From a virus, in IMG/VR virus record IMGVR_UViG_3300032164_000004, positions 1-64,000 of that record: DNA of 64,000 bases; one strand, 5' to 3'. The notes beneath the pieces are model-generated. The model was given only the letters and a program-made list of their open reading frames with translations, did not search any database and was not told where the DNA came from. A program made the translations under genes and the position numbers. How positions within the stretch are numbered: the first letter of the stretch is position 1; each line of letters begins with the position of its first letter. Of this stretch, positions 17,151-26,017 are shown one piece after another.

Positions 17151-17824
17151 TGTTACTTATAACTGAAACTACTGATACGGTTGATTATTTAGTAGAAGGA
17201 GTAGAACCTTCATCTAAGAGACATTTCATTCAAGGAATTTTTCTACAAGCTAATGTTAAGAATCGTAATGGTCGTATATATCCGACAGATATATTAGCAA
17301 AAGAAGTAGATCGCTACACATCCAATTATATCTTACAAGATAGAGCTTTAGGTGAATTAGGGCATCCAGATGGTCCTAGAATTAATTTAGACCGAGTTTC
17401 ACATAAAATTACAGAATTGAAACGTGATGGTAATAATTATGTAGGTAAAGCTATGATTTTAGATACACCAAATGGACGAACAGTAAAAGGTCTTATAGAA
17501 GGTAATGTTAAATTTGGCGTATCAAGTAGGGGAATGGGAACTTTAAAAATGGTTAATGGTGTAAATTATGTAAATGAAGATTTTATGTTGGCTACTGCTG
17601 CGGATATAGTTTCAGATCCTTCAGCGCCTCACGCCTTTGTGAATGGAATAATGGAAGGTGTTGAATGGGTATGGAATAATGGAATTTTTGAAGAACGTCA
17701 TTTAGAAACTGAGAAAACCCGCTTAGATACAGCAGCAAGAAAAGGTCTTATGTCCGAACGATATCAAACGGCTATACTAGAGTCATTTGCTCGGCTTATG
17801 AAAGGACTTGTTTCTAAATCATAA
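17150..17824 (+). CDS. 21: Prohead protease (gp21-like)
   Basis: 224 residues, close to T4 gp21 (212). Conserved features are NVKNRNGRIYP, the catalytic His in GELGHPDGP, and the catalytic Ser in VKFGVSSRGMG, followed by FMLATAADIVSDPSAPHAFV. It cleaves scaffold and capsid proteins after (I/L)-x-E sites inside the prohead. Matching sites exist in the major capsid protein (IQE-A) and in the candidate internal protein at 22682. It lies between core and scaffold genes as in T4. Confidence 0.92.
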   Translation: MLLITETTDTVDYLVEGVEPSSKRHFIQGIFLQANVKNRNGRIYPTDILAKEVDRYTSNYILQDRALGELGHPDGPRINLDRVSHKITELKRDGNNYVGKAMILDTPNGRTVKGLIEGNVKFGVSSRGMGTLKMVNGVNYVNEDFMLATAADIVSDPSAPHAFVNGIMEGVEWVWNNGIFEERHLETEKTRLDTAARKGLMSERYQTAILESFARLMKGLVSKS

Positions 17825-17828
17825 AAAT

Positions 17829-17836
17829 GATAAATA
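17829..17836 (+). promoter_or_regulatory. Late promoter GATAAATA before scaffold gene
   Basis: One mismatch to TATAAATA, 36 bp upstream of the scaffold ATG in the gap after the protease gene. Confidence 0.55.
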
Positions 17837-17872
17837 ATTTAGTAAATATTAAATGGATTAAGGAGAATATCG

Positions 17873-19090
17873 ATGAGAAAAACGCTTGAAAAAAAGATCC
17901 TAGAGATCATGAGTACAAAGCGCAAAAATTTGAAAGAGGATGTAAGTGGAAATCCTCAAGGAGATGCCGTTAAACCAGCGTGGGATGACCTAGGACCCGC
18001 TATTATAGATCCAAAAGGTACTCTACCGGATTATGGTAAAAGTATTAAACCTGGACAAGCATCATTGCCAGCACAACCAGTAGCTTGTGGACCAGAATCA
18101 TGTCAGGATGATACTATTCCTTTTAAACCCGCCGATTTAAAGGAAACCGAAGATAAAGATGAGGATGATGAGGATGATAAGGATGAAGATCCGGATGATA
18201 AGGATGAAAAGGCGAAAGAAGTGAAGGAAGATTTAACGGCGGATCAAGAAAATGCTCGCCAAAAATCTAAATTGAGTTTAGGCGAACCCATGGGGAAACT
18301 TAACGATAAGAAGAAAAAAGATGAGGATGAAGAAGAGGATGAAGACGGAGATGATGGTGTTGATAAGAAGGAAGTAAAAGAAGATATCAACGCTCTATTC
18401 GTCGGAGAAAATATCTCCGAAGCTTTCAAGCAAAAAGTCGCCCTGATTTATGAAGCATCCGTTAATCTTCGGGTTAAGGCTCTTGTAGAAAAGAGAATAT
18501 CGGAATTAGAGGAATATTATACTCAAACATTTGAAACTGGTATGAATGATATCCGAGAATCTTTAACTACTAAAGTAGATTCTTATTTAAATTTTGTTGT
18601 AGAACAGTGGATGGAAGAAAATAAGTTAGCCATCGAAATGGGTTTAAGAACCGAATTAGTTGAAGAATTTATGTCAAAGTTGAAGAACCTTTTCAATGAG
18701 CATTATATTGAAATTCCGGAAGATAAGGTAGATGTACTCGGTGGTTTAGCTGAAAGAGTACAGGAACTTCAAGATAAATTAGATGAACAAATTACCGCTA
18801 ATATAGCCCTAAAGGAAGAAGTTGATATTCACGGGAAAGAAAAAATCCTAAGAGAAGCATCAATTGGTTTATCAACATCTCAAGCGGATAAGTTAAAACA
18901 GTTGGCTGAAGGTTTAGAATTTAAGGGAACGGATAATTATAGAGAAAGTCTTAAAACCTTAAGAGAATCCTACCATGTAAAGCCAGCTAAAGGAGCAATT
19001 AATCTTACAGAAGAAAAAGATCCTAAAGGTATACCACCAATCGGAGAAATGTCTTCAATTATGAATGCTCTGAGGTTGTCGAGTAAATAA
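17873..19090 (+). CDS. 22: Prohead scaffold protein (gp22-like)
   Basis: 405 residues, larger than T4 gp22 (269). The N-terminal half is low-complexity and extremely charged (runs of DEDDEDDKDED, and KKKKDEDEEEDEDGDDG). The C-terminal half is helical: VALIYEASVNLRVKALVEKR, then VEQWMEENKLAIEMGLRTEL, then SLKTLRESYH, the pattern of T4-like scaffolds. The last phrase, EMSSIMNALRLSSK, is also typical. It fills the prohead and is degraded by the protease. The acidic Asp/Glu expansion is unusual and may be the reason for the extra length. Confidence 0.85.
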   Translation: MRKTLEKKILEIMSTKRKNLKEDVSGNPQGDAVKPAWDDLGPAIIDPKGTLPDYGKSIKPGQASLPAQPVACGPESCQDDTIPFKPADLKETEDKDEDDEDDKDEDPDDKDEKAKEVKEDLTADQENARQKSKLSLGEPMGKLNDKKKKDEDEEEDEDGDDGVDKKEVKEDINALFVGENISEAFKQKVALIYEASVNLRVKALVEKRISELEEYYTQTFETGMNDIRESLTTKVDSYLNFVVEQWMEENKLAIEMGLRTELVEEFMSKLKNLFNEHYIEIPEDKVDVLGGLAERVQELQDKLDEQITANIALKEEVDIHGKEKILREASIGLSTSQADKLKQLAEGLEFKGTDNYRESLKTLRESYHVKPAKGAINLTEEKDPKGIPPIGEMSSIMNALRLSSK

Positions 19091-19108
19091 CGTCTAGGAT
19101 ATGGAAAT

Positions 19109-19116
19109 TATAAATA
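19109..19116 (+). promoter_or_regulatory. T4-type late promoter TATAAATA before major capsid gene
   Basis: Exact match, 26 bp upstream of the capsid ATG, with AAGGAGA as ribosome-binding site between. Confidence 0.8.
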
Positions 19117-19142
19117 TTAATGATATTTAAGGAGAACTATAG

Positions 19143-20480
19143 ATGAAACCAATGAATTTAACTGAAGCAGTAGAAAAGTGGCAAGAGGTTCTAAACTACG
19201 AAGAAATTCCGGCCATTAAAGATAAATGGAAGAGAAAAGTAACGGCTCAACTGTTAGAAAATCAACAAGCGGCATTACGGGATTCACATGAAGCCCTAAT
19301 GGCTATTCAAGAAGCCGCACCAACAAACGCTACTGGAGCTAATGTTGCTAATTGGGATCCTATTTTAATCAGCTTAGTTAGACGTTCGATGCCTAACTTA
19401 GTTGCTTATGATATTTGCGGTGTTCAACCGATGAGTGGTCCGACTGGTTTAATTTTTGCTTTAAGAAGCAGATATGCTGGACAAACTGGAGTCGAAGCAT
19501 TATTTAATGAAGCTGATACCAATTTCTCTGGAACTAACGCTTCAGGGACAGGATCAGGATATACAGCACAAGTGGGTACAGATCCAGTTGGTTCAGGATT
19601 CTCACCTCCTGGTACACCGTTAGCAACAGGTTATGCAACGGGTCATTCAATGATTACTACATTAGCTGAAGCTTTAGGTGATGGTGTATCAGGAAATAAC
19701 TTCGCTGAGATGGCATTCAGCATTGAAAAGGTCACTGTAACAGCAGGAAGCAGAGCCTTAAAAGCTGAATACACAATTGAAATCGCGCAAGATTTAAAGG
19801 CAGTTCATGGGTTGGATGCGGAAAGTGAATTAGCAAACATCCTATCGGCAGAAATCTTAACAGAAATCAACCGAGAAGTTGTAAGAAATCTGTATTACAT
19901 TGCAAAGACTGGTTGCGCAGCGGGTCAAACATCAGCAGTTGGTGTATTTGATCTTGACTTAGATAGCAACGGACGTTGGTCAGTTGAGAAGTTCAAAGGA
20001 CTTCTGTTCCAATTAGAACGCGAAGCCAACGTAATCGCAAAGCAAACACGTAGAGGCCGTGGTAATATTGTTATATGTTCTTCGGATGTAGCGAGTGCAT
20101 TAACAATGGCCGGCGTGTTAGACTACGCTCCAGCAATGTCAACTAATTTGACTGTTGATGACACCGGAAATACTTTCTGTGGTGTGTTAAATGGACGTAT
20201 TAGAGTCTATATCGACCCTTACTTTATTAGCGCCGGAACATCGGAACTAGCAATGACAGGATACAGAGGAGTGAGTCCTTACGATGCAGGGTTCTTCTAT
20301 TGCCCTTATATACCTCTTCAAATGGTAAGAGCGGTAGATCCTCAATCGTTCCAACCAAAGATCGGGTTCAAGACGCGGTATGGTAAAGTTGAGAATCCGT
20401 TCTATTCAAACGCAAATGGCTCTTTAACAGCCAATACAAATCCATATTACAGATTATTCCAAGTTAAAAACTTAATGTAA
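19143..20480 (+). CDS. 23: Major capsid protein precursor (gp23-like)
   Basis: 445 residues (T4 521). Recognisable gp23 features are NWDPILISLVRRSMPNLVAYDICGVQPMSGPTGLIFALRSRY (positions about 69-110), then RALKAEYTIEIAQDLKAVHGLDAESELANILS and YCPYIPLQMVRAVDP. A prohead protease site, AIQE followed by AAPTNATGA, ends the propeptide at Glu57. It forms the hexamers of the head. Codon use is richer in G/C than in the neighbours, as expected for a very highly expressed gene. A strong terminator follows. Confidence 0.95.
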   Translation: MKPMNLTEAVEKWQEVLNYEEIPAIKDKWKRKVTAQLLENQQAALRDSHEALMAIQEAAPTNATGANVANWDPILISLVRRSMPNLVAYDICGVQPMSGPTGLIFALRSRYAGQTGVEALFNEADTNFSGTNASGTGSGYTAQVGTDPVGSGFSPPGTPLATGYATGHSMITTLAEALGDGVSGNNFAEMAFSIEKVTVTAGSRALKAEYTIEIAQDLKAVHGLDAESELANILSAEILTEINREVVRNLYYIAKTGCAAGQTSAVGVFDLDLDSNGRWSVEKFKGLLFQLEREANVIAKQTRRGRGNIVICSSDVASALTMAGVLDYAPAMSTNLTVDDTGNTFCGVLNGRIRVYIDPYFISAGTSELAMTGYRGVSPYDAGFFYCPYIPLQMVRAVDPQSFQPKIGFKTRYGKVENPFYSNANGSLTANTNPYYRLFQVKNLM

Positions 20481-20494
20481 TCAGTGAGTTAGAG

Positions 20495-20530
20495 AAAATA
20501 GGAGAGTTGATCTAAACTCTCCTATTTTTA
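20495..20530 (+). terminator. Intrinsic terminator after the major capsid gene
   Basis: 14-bp perfect stem (AAAATAGGAGAGTT and its complement), 6-nt loop, ending in TATTTTT. It ends the head operon, as in T4. Confidence 0.9.
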
Positions 20531-20778
20531 GGTTTATTCGTTTACCATTTGTAAGGTTCTTAAAAGGTTCATCATTTAGTACATAATCTCTTTATAGTTT
20601 AATTCACTGATAAATTTCTTACCATTTGTAATGTTACTTACGTTATCGCTGGGTAAAGTAAAATAAATTAATATTTACAATATTCTAAGTTATTTCCAAT
20701 ATTGTAAGTCATTGAAAACACTATATTAAATTCTTTTAACATTTGAAGCCCCACGTATTCAATCGACTAAATATTAGT
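20531..20778. other. Non-coding gap after the capsid terminator
   Basis: About 250 bp of very AT-rich sequence. It contains two copies of TACCATTTGTAA (20543 and 20622 regions) and paired ATATTTACAATATTC and CCAATATTGTAAG segments that could form a weak hairpin. No gene, tRNA or clear promoter seen, except CTAAATATT near 20768, which resembles a weak late promoter. Confidence 0.5.
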
Positions 20779-22116
20779 ATGAGCGAACGAAGAACTAATG
20801 ATGAATTTATAGCCGAGTCAAAAAATCTTTATCCTAACCGATATGATTATACACTAACCAATTATATTAAGAATAACCAAAAAGTCCAAATAAAATGTAT
20901 TGAACATAATCATCTATTTGAACAAACACCAGCAAACCACAAATATTTTGAAGGTTGTCCTATATGTTTCGCAGCAAACCAAAGAGAAAAATTTGTAAAA
21001 TCTACTTCCGGTTTCATAAAAGATAGTATAAAGAAACATGGTAATATATACGATTATTCCAAAACCGATTATCAGGATATTTTACATAAAGTCTTAATTA
21101 CCTGTAAGAAACACGGAGATTTTGAGCAACATCCCACCAATCATCTAAAAGGTTGTGGTTGTCCTAAATGTGGAATAGAAAAACTTCCTGGATCTTATTC
21201 GTGGGGTTTTTTTACCAAAAATCCAGATAAAAAATATATCAAAGCCCTCCTATATAATATCAAATTCAATGATATCTATAAAATCGGTATAACTACAAAA
21301 TCCATTAAAACACGATATACCGGCCTCAAAATCCCCTATACCATCCTATGGGAAAAGGAGATGCCTTTATGTGATGCTTGGGCTACCGAACAATTATTAC
21401 TCCAAATATACAAAGATTATCAAATAGATCCTCAGATTAAATTTGGTGGTAAAGGTGAATGCTTATCTATAGATATACCAAAAGAATCTGTAATACACAT
21501 ATTTTTCGATGAATGGACCAATAAAAAGGACATAGTATTATCCCGATTTAATATCAAAAACCATTTACAGTGTATTAAAATTCCTGCCAGAAAATGTGAA
21601 GTAAAGCAAGTGCTTTCTAAAGAAGCCAACGACTTTTTAAGACAGACCCATATCCAAGGTTCTTCAAATTCATCCATTTCTTTGGGTCTGTATAATTCCA
21701 ATAAATTAGTATCCATTATGACATTTGGAAAACCTAGATTTTCTAAAACTGCGGACTGGGAACTTATCCGATATTCAACAGAATTGGATACTATAGTTCA
21801 AGGTGGGGCTTCTAAATTATTTAAAACCTTTATAACTCAATATAATCCAAAAAATATAGTATCATATTCGGATAAACGCTGGAATATAGGAGAAATATAT
21901 CACATCTTAGGATTTAAATATACGCACACCTCTTCTCCAAATTATTGGTATACTAAAGAAGATAGTACTATATCCCGCGTTCAAGCACAGAAACACAAAT
22001 TACCAAAATTATTGGATAATTTCGATCCTAAACAAACCGAATATCAAAATATGATGAATAATGGATTTCAAAAGATTGTAGATAATGGTAATGATGTGTA
22101 TTTGTGGTCCTCATAA
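20779..22116 (+). CDS. Hef-like homing endonuclease candidate with zinc ribbons
   Basis: 445 residues from ATG 20779. Two repeats of a Cys/His ribbon module are present: DEFIAESKNLYPNRYDYT with IKCIEHNH and GCPICF, then DSIKKHGNIYDYSKT with ITCKKHGD and GCGCPKCG. Such modules occur in phage homing endonucleases. The middle (NDIYKIGITTKSIKTRYTGL) resembles a GIY-YIG-type or T5orf172-like segment. The C-terminal part (HIQGSSNSSISLGLYNSNKL, FGKPRFSK, ELIRYSTEL, YSDKRWNIGEIYHILGFKY) resembles the C-terminal domain of Hef-type proteins. It lies just after gene 23, where T4-like phages often carry mobile genes. The upstream start at 20743 is TTG and unlikely. Confidence 0.65.
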   Translation: MSERRTNDEFIAESKNLYPNRYDYTLTNYIKNNQKVQIKCIEHNHLFEQTPANHKYFEGCPICFAANQREKFVKSTSGFIKDSIKKHGNIYDYSKTDYQDILHKVLITCKKHGDFEQHPTNHLKGCGCPKCGIEKLPGSYSWGFFTKNPDKKYIKALLYNIKFNDIYKIGITTKSIKTRYTGLKIPYTILWEKEMPLCDAWATEQLLLQIYKDYQIDPQIKFGGKGECLSIDIPKESVIHIFFDEWTNKKDIVLSRFNIKNHLQCIKIPARKCEVKQVLSKEANDFLRQTHIQGSSNSSISLGLYNSNKLVSIMTFGKPRFSKTADWELIRYSTELDTIVQGGASKLFKTFITQYNPKNIVSYSDKRWNIGEIYHILGFKYTHTSSPNYWYTKEDSTISRVQAQKHKLPKLLDNFDPKQTEYQNMMNNGFQKIVDNGNDVYLWSS

Positions 22117-22119
22117 ATA
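22112..22119 (+). promoter_or_regulatory. Possible late promoter CATAAATA
   Basis: One mismatch to the late consensus. It lies so close to ATG 22125 that the transcript would have almost no leader, so it may instead be chance. Confidence 0.3.
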
Positions 22120-22124
22120 CCATT

Positions 22125-22682
22125 ATGGCAGCCACAACTTACGAAAATATCGGCGCTTGGAATAAACAACCAGACAATGTAAATTTTTTACATACCGTCA
22201 AATTTAAATTTGCAATACGTAAAATACCTCATTGCAATTATTTCTTAAAGGGTGCTAGATTACCCGCTATAACTTTAGGTACCGCTATACAACCAACACC
22301 ATTCCAAGATCTACCAGTTCCTGGTATTAATATGAATTGGGATGAATTGGAAATCAGATTTTTGGTTGATGAAGATATGAAAAATTACCTTGAGATTGTT
22401 GAATGGATGCGAGGTCTTGGATTAGTTAAAAATTTTGATAAGTACGCCACATTAAAAACGGAAAATACCGACCTTAATTCTAAATGGGGTGGAATTTGGT
22501 CAGATGCTATATTACATGTTTTAACTAATCAAGCCAATGCAAATGTTAATTTTATATTTAGGGATGCTTATCCAGTCTTTTTAAGTCCTATTGAATTTTT
22601 AAGTGATGACCAAGAAGCGACGCCGGCGGAAGCTATCGTACAATTTAAATATGCATACTACGATTGGGAGTATGTAACCTAA
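22125..22682 (+). CDS. Tail-tube-fold structural protein (gp19/gp54-like paralogue)
   Basis: 185 residues from ATG 22125. The pattern FKFAIRKIPHCNYFLKGARLPAITLG, FQDLPVPGINMNWDELEIRFLVDEDMKNYLEIVEWMRGL, positions about 24-50 and 62-100, is that of tail tube and baseplate tube proteins in T4-superfamily phages. It could be the tube initiator or another tube-like baseplate protein. It is not the main tube protein, which is at 12816. Its stop overlaps the next start (TAATG). No strong ribosome-binding site is visible. Confidence 0.65.
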   Translation: MAATTYENIGAWNKQPDNVNFLHTVKFKFAIRKIPHCNYFLKGARLPAITLGTAIQPTPFQDLPVPGINMNWDELEIRFLVDEDMKNYLEIVEWMRGLGLVKNFDKYATLKTENTDLNSKWGGIWSDAILHVLTNQANANVNFIFRDAYPVFLSPIEFLSDDQEATPAEAIVQFKYAYYDWEYVT

Positions 22683-23128
22683 TGAAAACCTTTAAAGAAT
22701 TTATAACAGAAAATTATAGAGACCCGGATAGTATAAAGGGATGGATGAACCCTAAAGGTGAAGTACATTTATTAGATTCTGGAACAGAACATGGTTTAAA
22801 TTTACCCACAAAATTAAATTCTCTTCCTAAAATAAAAAGTCCAGAATATTATACGAAATCTGAAATAGGTTCTAATTTAGCATTATCTAAAGGATATGCA
22901 AGATTTGGAAAAGAAGGTGTAGGTGATAATTATGTTCATTTTGACCATACCACAGATGATGGTAAAAAATCAGCATATCATGCCTTAAAATATTTAAATC
23001 CTAATAATATACATCCTTCTCCACACATAAACATACAAAAATCGAAAGAATTGCATTCCGACAAAAATAATCGTGAAGAATTAAAAACCAATAAAAGATC
23101 TGAAGCCTTAACATTTATTTTAAAATAA
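22682..23128 (+). CDS. Candidate packaged internal head protein with capsid-targeting leader
   Basis: 148 residues of unknown function. The first ten residues, MKTFKEFITE, closely match the capsid-targeting sequence of the T4 internal proteins (MKTYQEFIAE) and end in an I-x-E prohead protease site. The mature protein would start at Asn11. The rest (GWMNPKGEVHLLDSGTEHG, NYVHFDHTTDDGKKSAYHAL) matches nothing I recognise. It is translationally coupled to the tube-like gene and late in context. If packaged, it would be injected with the DNA and could act on host defences or metabolism. Confidence 0.6.
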   Translation: MKTFKEFITENYRDPDSIKGWMNPKGEVHLLDSGTEHGLNLPTKLNSLPKIKSPEYYTKSEIGSNLALSKGYARFGKEGVGDNYVHFDHTTDDGKKSAYHALKYLNPNNIHPSPHINIQKSKELHSDKNNREELKTNKRSEALTFILK

Positions 23129-23145
23129 GTATCATAATCACCCTC

Positions 23146-23153
23146 GATAAATA
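23146..23153 (+). promoter_or_regulatory. Late promoter GATAAATA before uvsY
   Basis: One mismatch to TATAAATA, 15 bp before the uvsY ATG. Confidence 0.45.
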
Positions 23154-23168
23154 TTATTGCGGGTGATT

Positions 23169-23612
23169 ATGAGTGAAAATATTCGTTTGTCTCTTGACCA
23201 GATGCATGAACAAGCTGACAAAGATCTAAAATTAGATAAAAGCCAACTCCTTATAGAATCAATTAAAACTCCAACATTATTCTCTAAATGGAGTAAAATG
23301 TTGTCCGTTGAACGATTGATTTTGTATAAAATTATTTCCGAACTTGAAGCTAAAGAATTGGATACCTTCGAGTATTATAGAGGTAAATCTGATCCTGAAG
23401 TTTATAAAGAACGTCCATTTGGTCATAAAGTTTTAAAATGTGATATGGACAAATATATCAAAGCTGATCCGGAAATATCCAAATTAAAACAAAGATTAGC
23501 CTTACAGAAAGAAAAAGTGGATACCATTGAGAGAACTTTAAAAGCTATCAATGACAGGCAATGGATTATTCGTAATGCTAATGAAAGTAATAGGTTTGAA
23601 GCAGGTTCATAA
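23169..23612 (+). CDS. uvsY: UvsY recombination mediator
   Basis: 147 residues from ATG 23169 (T4 UvsY is 137). The pattern LIESIKTPTLFSKWSKMLSVERLILYKI near the N-terminus, YYRGKSDPEVYKERPFGHKVLK in the middle and the C-terminus AINDRQWIIRNANESNRFEAGS correspond to T4 UvsY, which ends IKHIQDMRAFEAGK. It loads the UvsX recombinase onto single-stranded DNA coated with gp32. It is followed immediately by the UvsW helicase gene. Confidence 0.88.
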   Translation: MSENIRLSLDQMHEQADKDLKLDKSQLLIESIKTPTLFSKWSKMLSVERLILYKIISELEAKELDTFEYYRGKSDPEVYKERPFGHKVLKCDMDKYIKADPEISKLKQRLALQKEKVDTIERTLKAINDRQWIIRNANESNRFEAGS

Positions 23613-23613
23613 A

Positions 23614-25131
23614 ATGTGTGATATAATATTACGAACAGTCGATGCAGTTTACCTTCAAGTGTTTTCTGAAGATATGGGCATTATAATGGAATTATCCGAA
23701 TTTTTCACGTTCAATGTACCTGGTGCAAGGTTTATGCCGGCGTTTAGGAATAAAATGTGGGATGGAAAAATTAGATTATTTGATTTTAGAAGCAGAAGAA
23801 TATATACCGGTCTTCTTCCATATATTCGAAAATTTGCCACCGAACGAAATTATTCTGTAGACGAAACCCAAATTGCAAATAACGTAGATAAAGAAGTAGA
23901 TATCGAATTTGGAGAAACATTCTTTAAAGATTTAAAACCTTATGCTAAAGATGCTGGTGTATTAAAACCTATTGAAGCAACCGATTATCAAATAAATGCT
24001 TTTATCCACGCCATCAATAATGAACGTTGCATACTTTTATCACCTACCGCATCCGGTAAATCTTTAATCATATATGGATTATTAAGATATTATCAACCTT
24101 TATTCCAAGTTAATAAATTATTGGTAATTGTTCCTACAACATCTTTAGTAGAACAGATGTATACTGATTTTGAAGATTATTCTCATAAGGATACTGAATG
24201 GAGAATTGAAAAGAATTGTCATAGGATATATTCGGGTAAAGATAAAGAAACGGATTTACCTATTGTTATAACCACTTGGCAATCTATCTACAAATTACCC
24301 AAATCTTGGTTCGATCAATTTACCGTTGTTGTTGGTGATGAAGCCCATAATTTTCAGGCTAAATCTTTAACTGCAATTATGACCAAAATGAACAACGCAC
24401 CATTCCGTTTTGGTACGACCGGGACAATACAAGATACAAAAACTCACCGTTTGGTATTAGAAGGACTTTTTGGTGAGGTATTTAAAGTTACCACTACAGA
24501 TGAATTAATACGTTCAGGTCAAATTTCAAATATTGATATTAAGTGTTTAATATTAGAATACGACCAGGAAATTTGTAAACTGATGAAAAATGCCACATAT
24601 AGACAGGAGATAGAATACCTAATAAGTCATAATAGACGTAATAGGTTTATATCCAATTTGGTTTTAAGTTTAGAGAGGAATACTCTCGTATTGTTTAGGG
24701 AAGTTGAAAATCATGGAGTTATTCTCCATGAATTAATAAAGAACCGAGTTAAAGATGATCGAAAAGTATTTTTTATTCACGGGAAAACAGACACCGATAT
24801 TCGAGAAGATGTTCGAAGAATTGTTGAAACGCAAACCGACGCTATCATTGTTGCATCATATGGCGTTTTTTCATCAGGTGTTAACGTTCGTAATATTTTT
24901 AATATTATATTTGCTTCTCCTTCCAAAAGTCGCATTAGGAATTTACAATCTATTGGTAGGGGTTTAAGAAAAAGCGAAACTAAAAACCATTTAACATTGT
25001 ATGATATAGCAGATAACCTTAAATATAAAGGTCATAAAAATTTAACATTAAACCATTTTTTGTATAGGATTAAACTTTATGATGAGGAGAAGTTTAATTA
25101 TAAGTTATTTCCGATAAAATTAAGGACTTAA
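23614..25131 (+). CDS. uvsW: UvsW DNA/RNA helicase
   Basis: 505 residues from ATG 23614 (T4 503). The N-terminal region matches T4 UvsW (ELSEFFTFNVPGARFMPAFRNKMWDGKIRLF). Helicase motifs: Walker A SPTASGKS, VPTTSLVEQM, DEAH box GDEAHNF, FGTTGTIQD, VASYGVFSSGVNVRN and QSIGRGLRK. It unwinds recombination intermediates and R-loops, and in T4 ends origin-dependent replication. It starts 1 bp after uvsY. Confidence 0.93.
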   Translation: MCDIILRTVDAVYLQVFSEDMGIIMELSEFFTFNVPGARFMPAFRNKMWDGKIRLFDFRSRRIYTGLLPYIRKFATERNYSVDETQIANNVDKEVDIEFGETFFKDLKPYAKDAGVLKPIEATDYQINAFIHAINNERCILLSPTASGKSLIIYGLLRYYQPLFQVNKLLVIVPTTSLVEQMYTDFEDYSHKDTEWRIEKNCHRIYSGKDKETDLPIVITTWQSIYKLPKSWFDQFTVVVGDEAHNFQAKSLTAIMTKMNNAPFRFGTTGTIQDTKTHRLVLEGLFGEVFKVTTTDELIRSGQISNIDIKCLILEYDQEICKLMKNATYRQEIEYLISHNRRNRFISNLVLSLERNTLVLFREVENHGVILHELIKNRVKDDRKVFFIHGKTDTDIREDVRRIVETQTDAIIVASYGVFSSGVNVRNIFNIIFASPSKSRIRNLQSIGRGLRKSETKNHLTLYDIADNLKYKGHKNLTLNHFLYRIKLYDEEKFNYKLFPIKLRT

Positions 25132-25135
25132 ACTG

Positions 25136-25453
25136 ATGTTTAATAAATTAAAGACCATTATACTACTGACAATAATTTCGGTAGTTGTGTTTTATGCCCA
25201 AACTCGTATTGTAGATCAACAAGTCACAAAATTACCTCCATCCCAATTAAATGTAAAAGTGATGTTAGTAAAAAGTGCGGCTTGTGTTGCTAGCGGAACT
25301 TCACCTGATGGTATGAAATGGGATTGTAATGGTTTGTTCCTCTATCGTTTTAGAATGTCGGATGGAACCATGGTTGGACCATTTTTTGCCATATTAGCAG
25401 ACAAAAATTTTATACAAGATGCTAAATGGACAACTACTTTTTCTATTAAATAA
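25136..25453 (+). CDS. Small single-pass membrane or exported protein
   Basis: 105 residues. Residues about 7-20 (TIILLTIISVVVFYA) form one hydrophobic segment, which could be an uncleaved anchor or a signal peptide. The exported remainder has two Cys (AACVASGTSPDGMKWDCNG) that could form a disulphide. Family not recognised. A superinfection or cell-envelope role would be a guess. Confidence 0.6.
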   Translation: MFNKLKTIILLTIISVVVFYAQTRIVDQQVTKLPPSQLNVKVMLVKSAACVASGTSPDGMKWDCNGLFLYRFRMSDGTMVGPFFAILADKNFIQDAKWTTTFSIK

Positions 25454-25468
25454 GGATTGAAATACCAC

Positions 25469-25497
25469 TTGAAAAAACATTTTCAATGTGTTATAAT
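25469..25497 (+). promoter_or_regulatory. Sigma-70-like promoter, leaderless type
   Basis: TTGAAA, 17-bp spacer ending TGT, TATAAT. The ATG at 25506 starts 8 bp after the -10 box and no ribosome-binding site fits between. Confidence 0.8.
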
Positions 25498-25505
25498 ATA
25501 ATTAT

Positions 25506-26006
25506 ATGAATACTATTTTTAATCCAGATTGGTGTAAATCATTACGATTATCTACAGGTGAATATTTGGTCAGCGTTATGCCGGATACAAACACCGTAGA
25601 TAATATTTTAGGTAAATGTATAGTTTTACTTAGACCTATTAGAGTTAATGTGATTCCATCTAATGATGGTGGAATTCAAGTTCAGTTCTTAAAGTATAAT
25701 CCTCATACTAATGATAATTATATTTTTATTCCTATCAATCAAATCTTATCTATAAGCAGTACTAATTCCGAAATTAAAGACCTTTATTTAAAGGCTTTCA
25801 AAGAGCTTATGGAATATGAAAATTCTCAAGGAACAATACAAGAACAGGCTAAAAAGAAATACGAACAATTAGGTGAGGAAAAGGAAAAGGAAAAGGAAAA
25901 GGAAGATAAAAAAGAAGAGGAACCCAAAAAGAATCAAAAGATCATTAAAAAAGGTAAAAAGAATATCACTAAAAAGGCTACCAGTGATGATGATTATATT
26001 ATGTAA
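25506..26006 (+). CDS. Possible Sm-like small protein with Lys/Glu tail
   Basis: 166 residues. The N-terminal 85 residues (LRLSTGEYLVSVMPDTNTVDNILGKCIVLLRPIRV, then IFIPINQILSISS) have the strand pattern of a family of Sm-fold-like phage proteins; this is only a resemblance. The rest is a helix followed by a long Lys/Glu tail (EEKEKEKEKEDKKEEEPKK) ending DDDYIM. It has its own promoter and probably a leaderless mRNA. The tail directly precedes the octamer repeat region. Confidence 0.5.
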   Translation: MNTIFNPDWCKSLRLSTGEYLVSVMPDTNTVDNILGKCIVLLRPIRVNVIPSNDGGIQVQFLKYNPHTNDNYIFIPINQILSISSTNSEIKDLYLKAFKELMEYENSQGTIQEQAKKKYEQLGEEKEKEKEKEDKKEEEPKKNQKIIKKGKKNITKKATSDDDYIM

Positions 26007-26017
26007 TATGATTTTAC

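Noticed and set aside
18244-18429. Minus-strand Ser-rich frame in the scaffold gene
   Set aside because: Mirror image of the GAT/GAA-rich acidic codons; no supporting signal.
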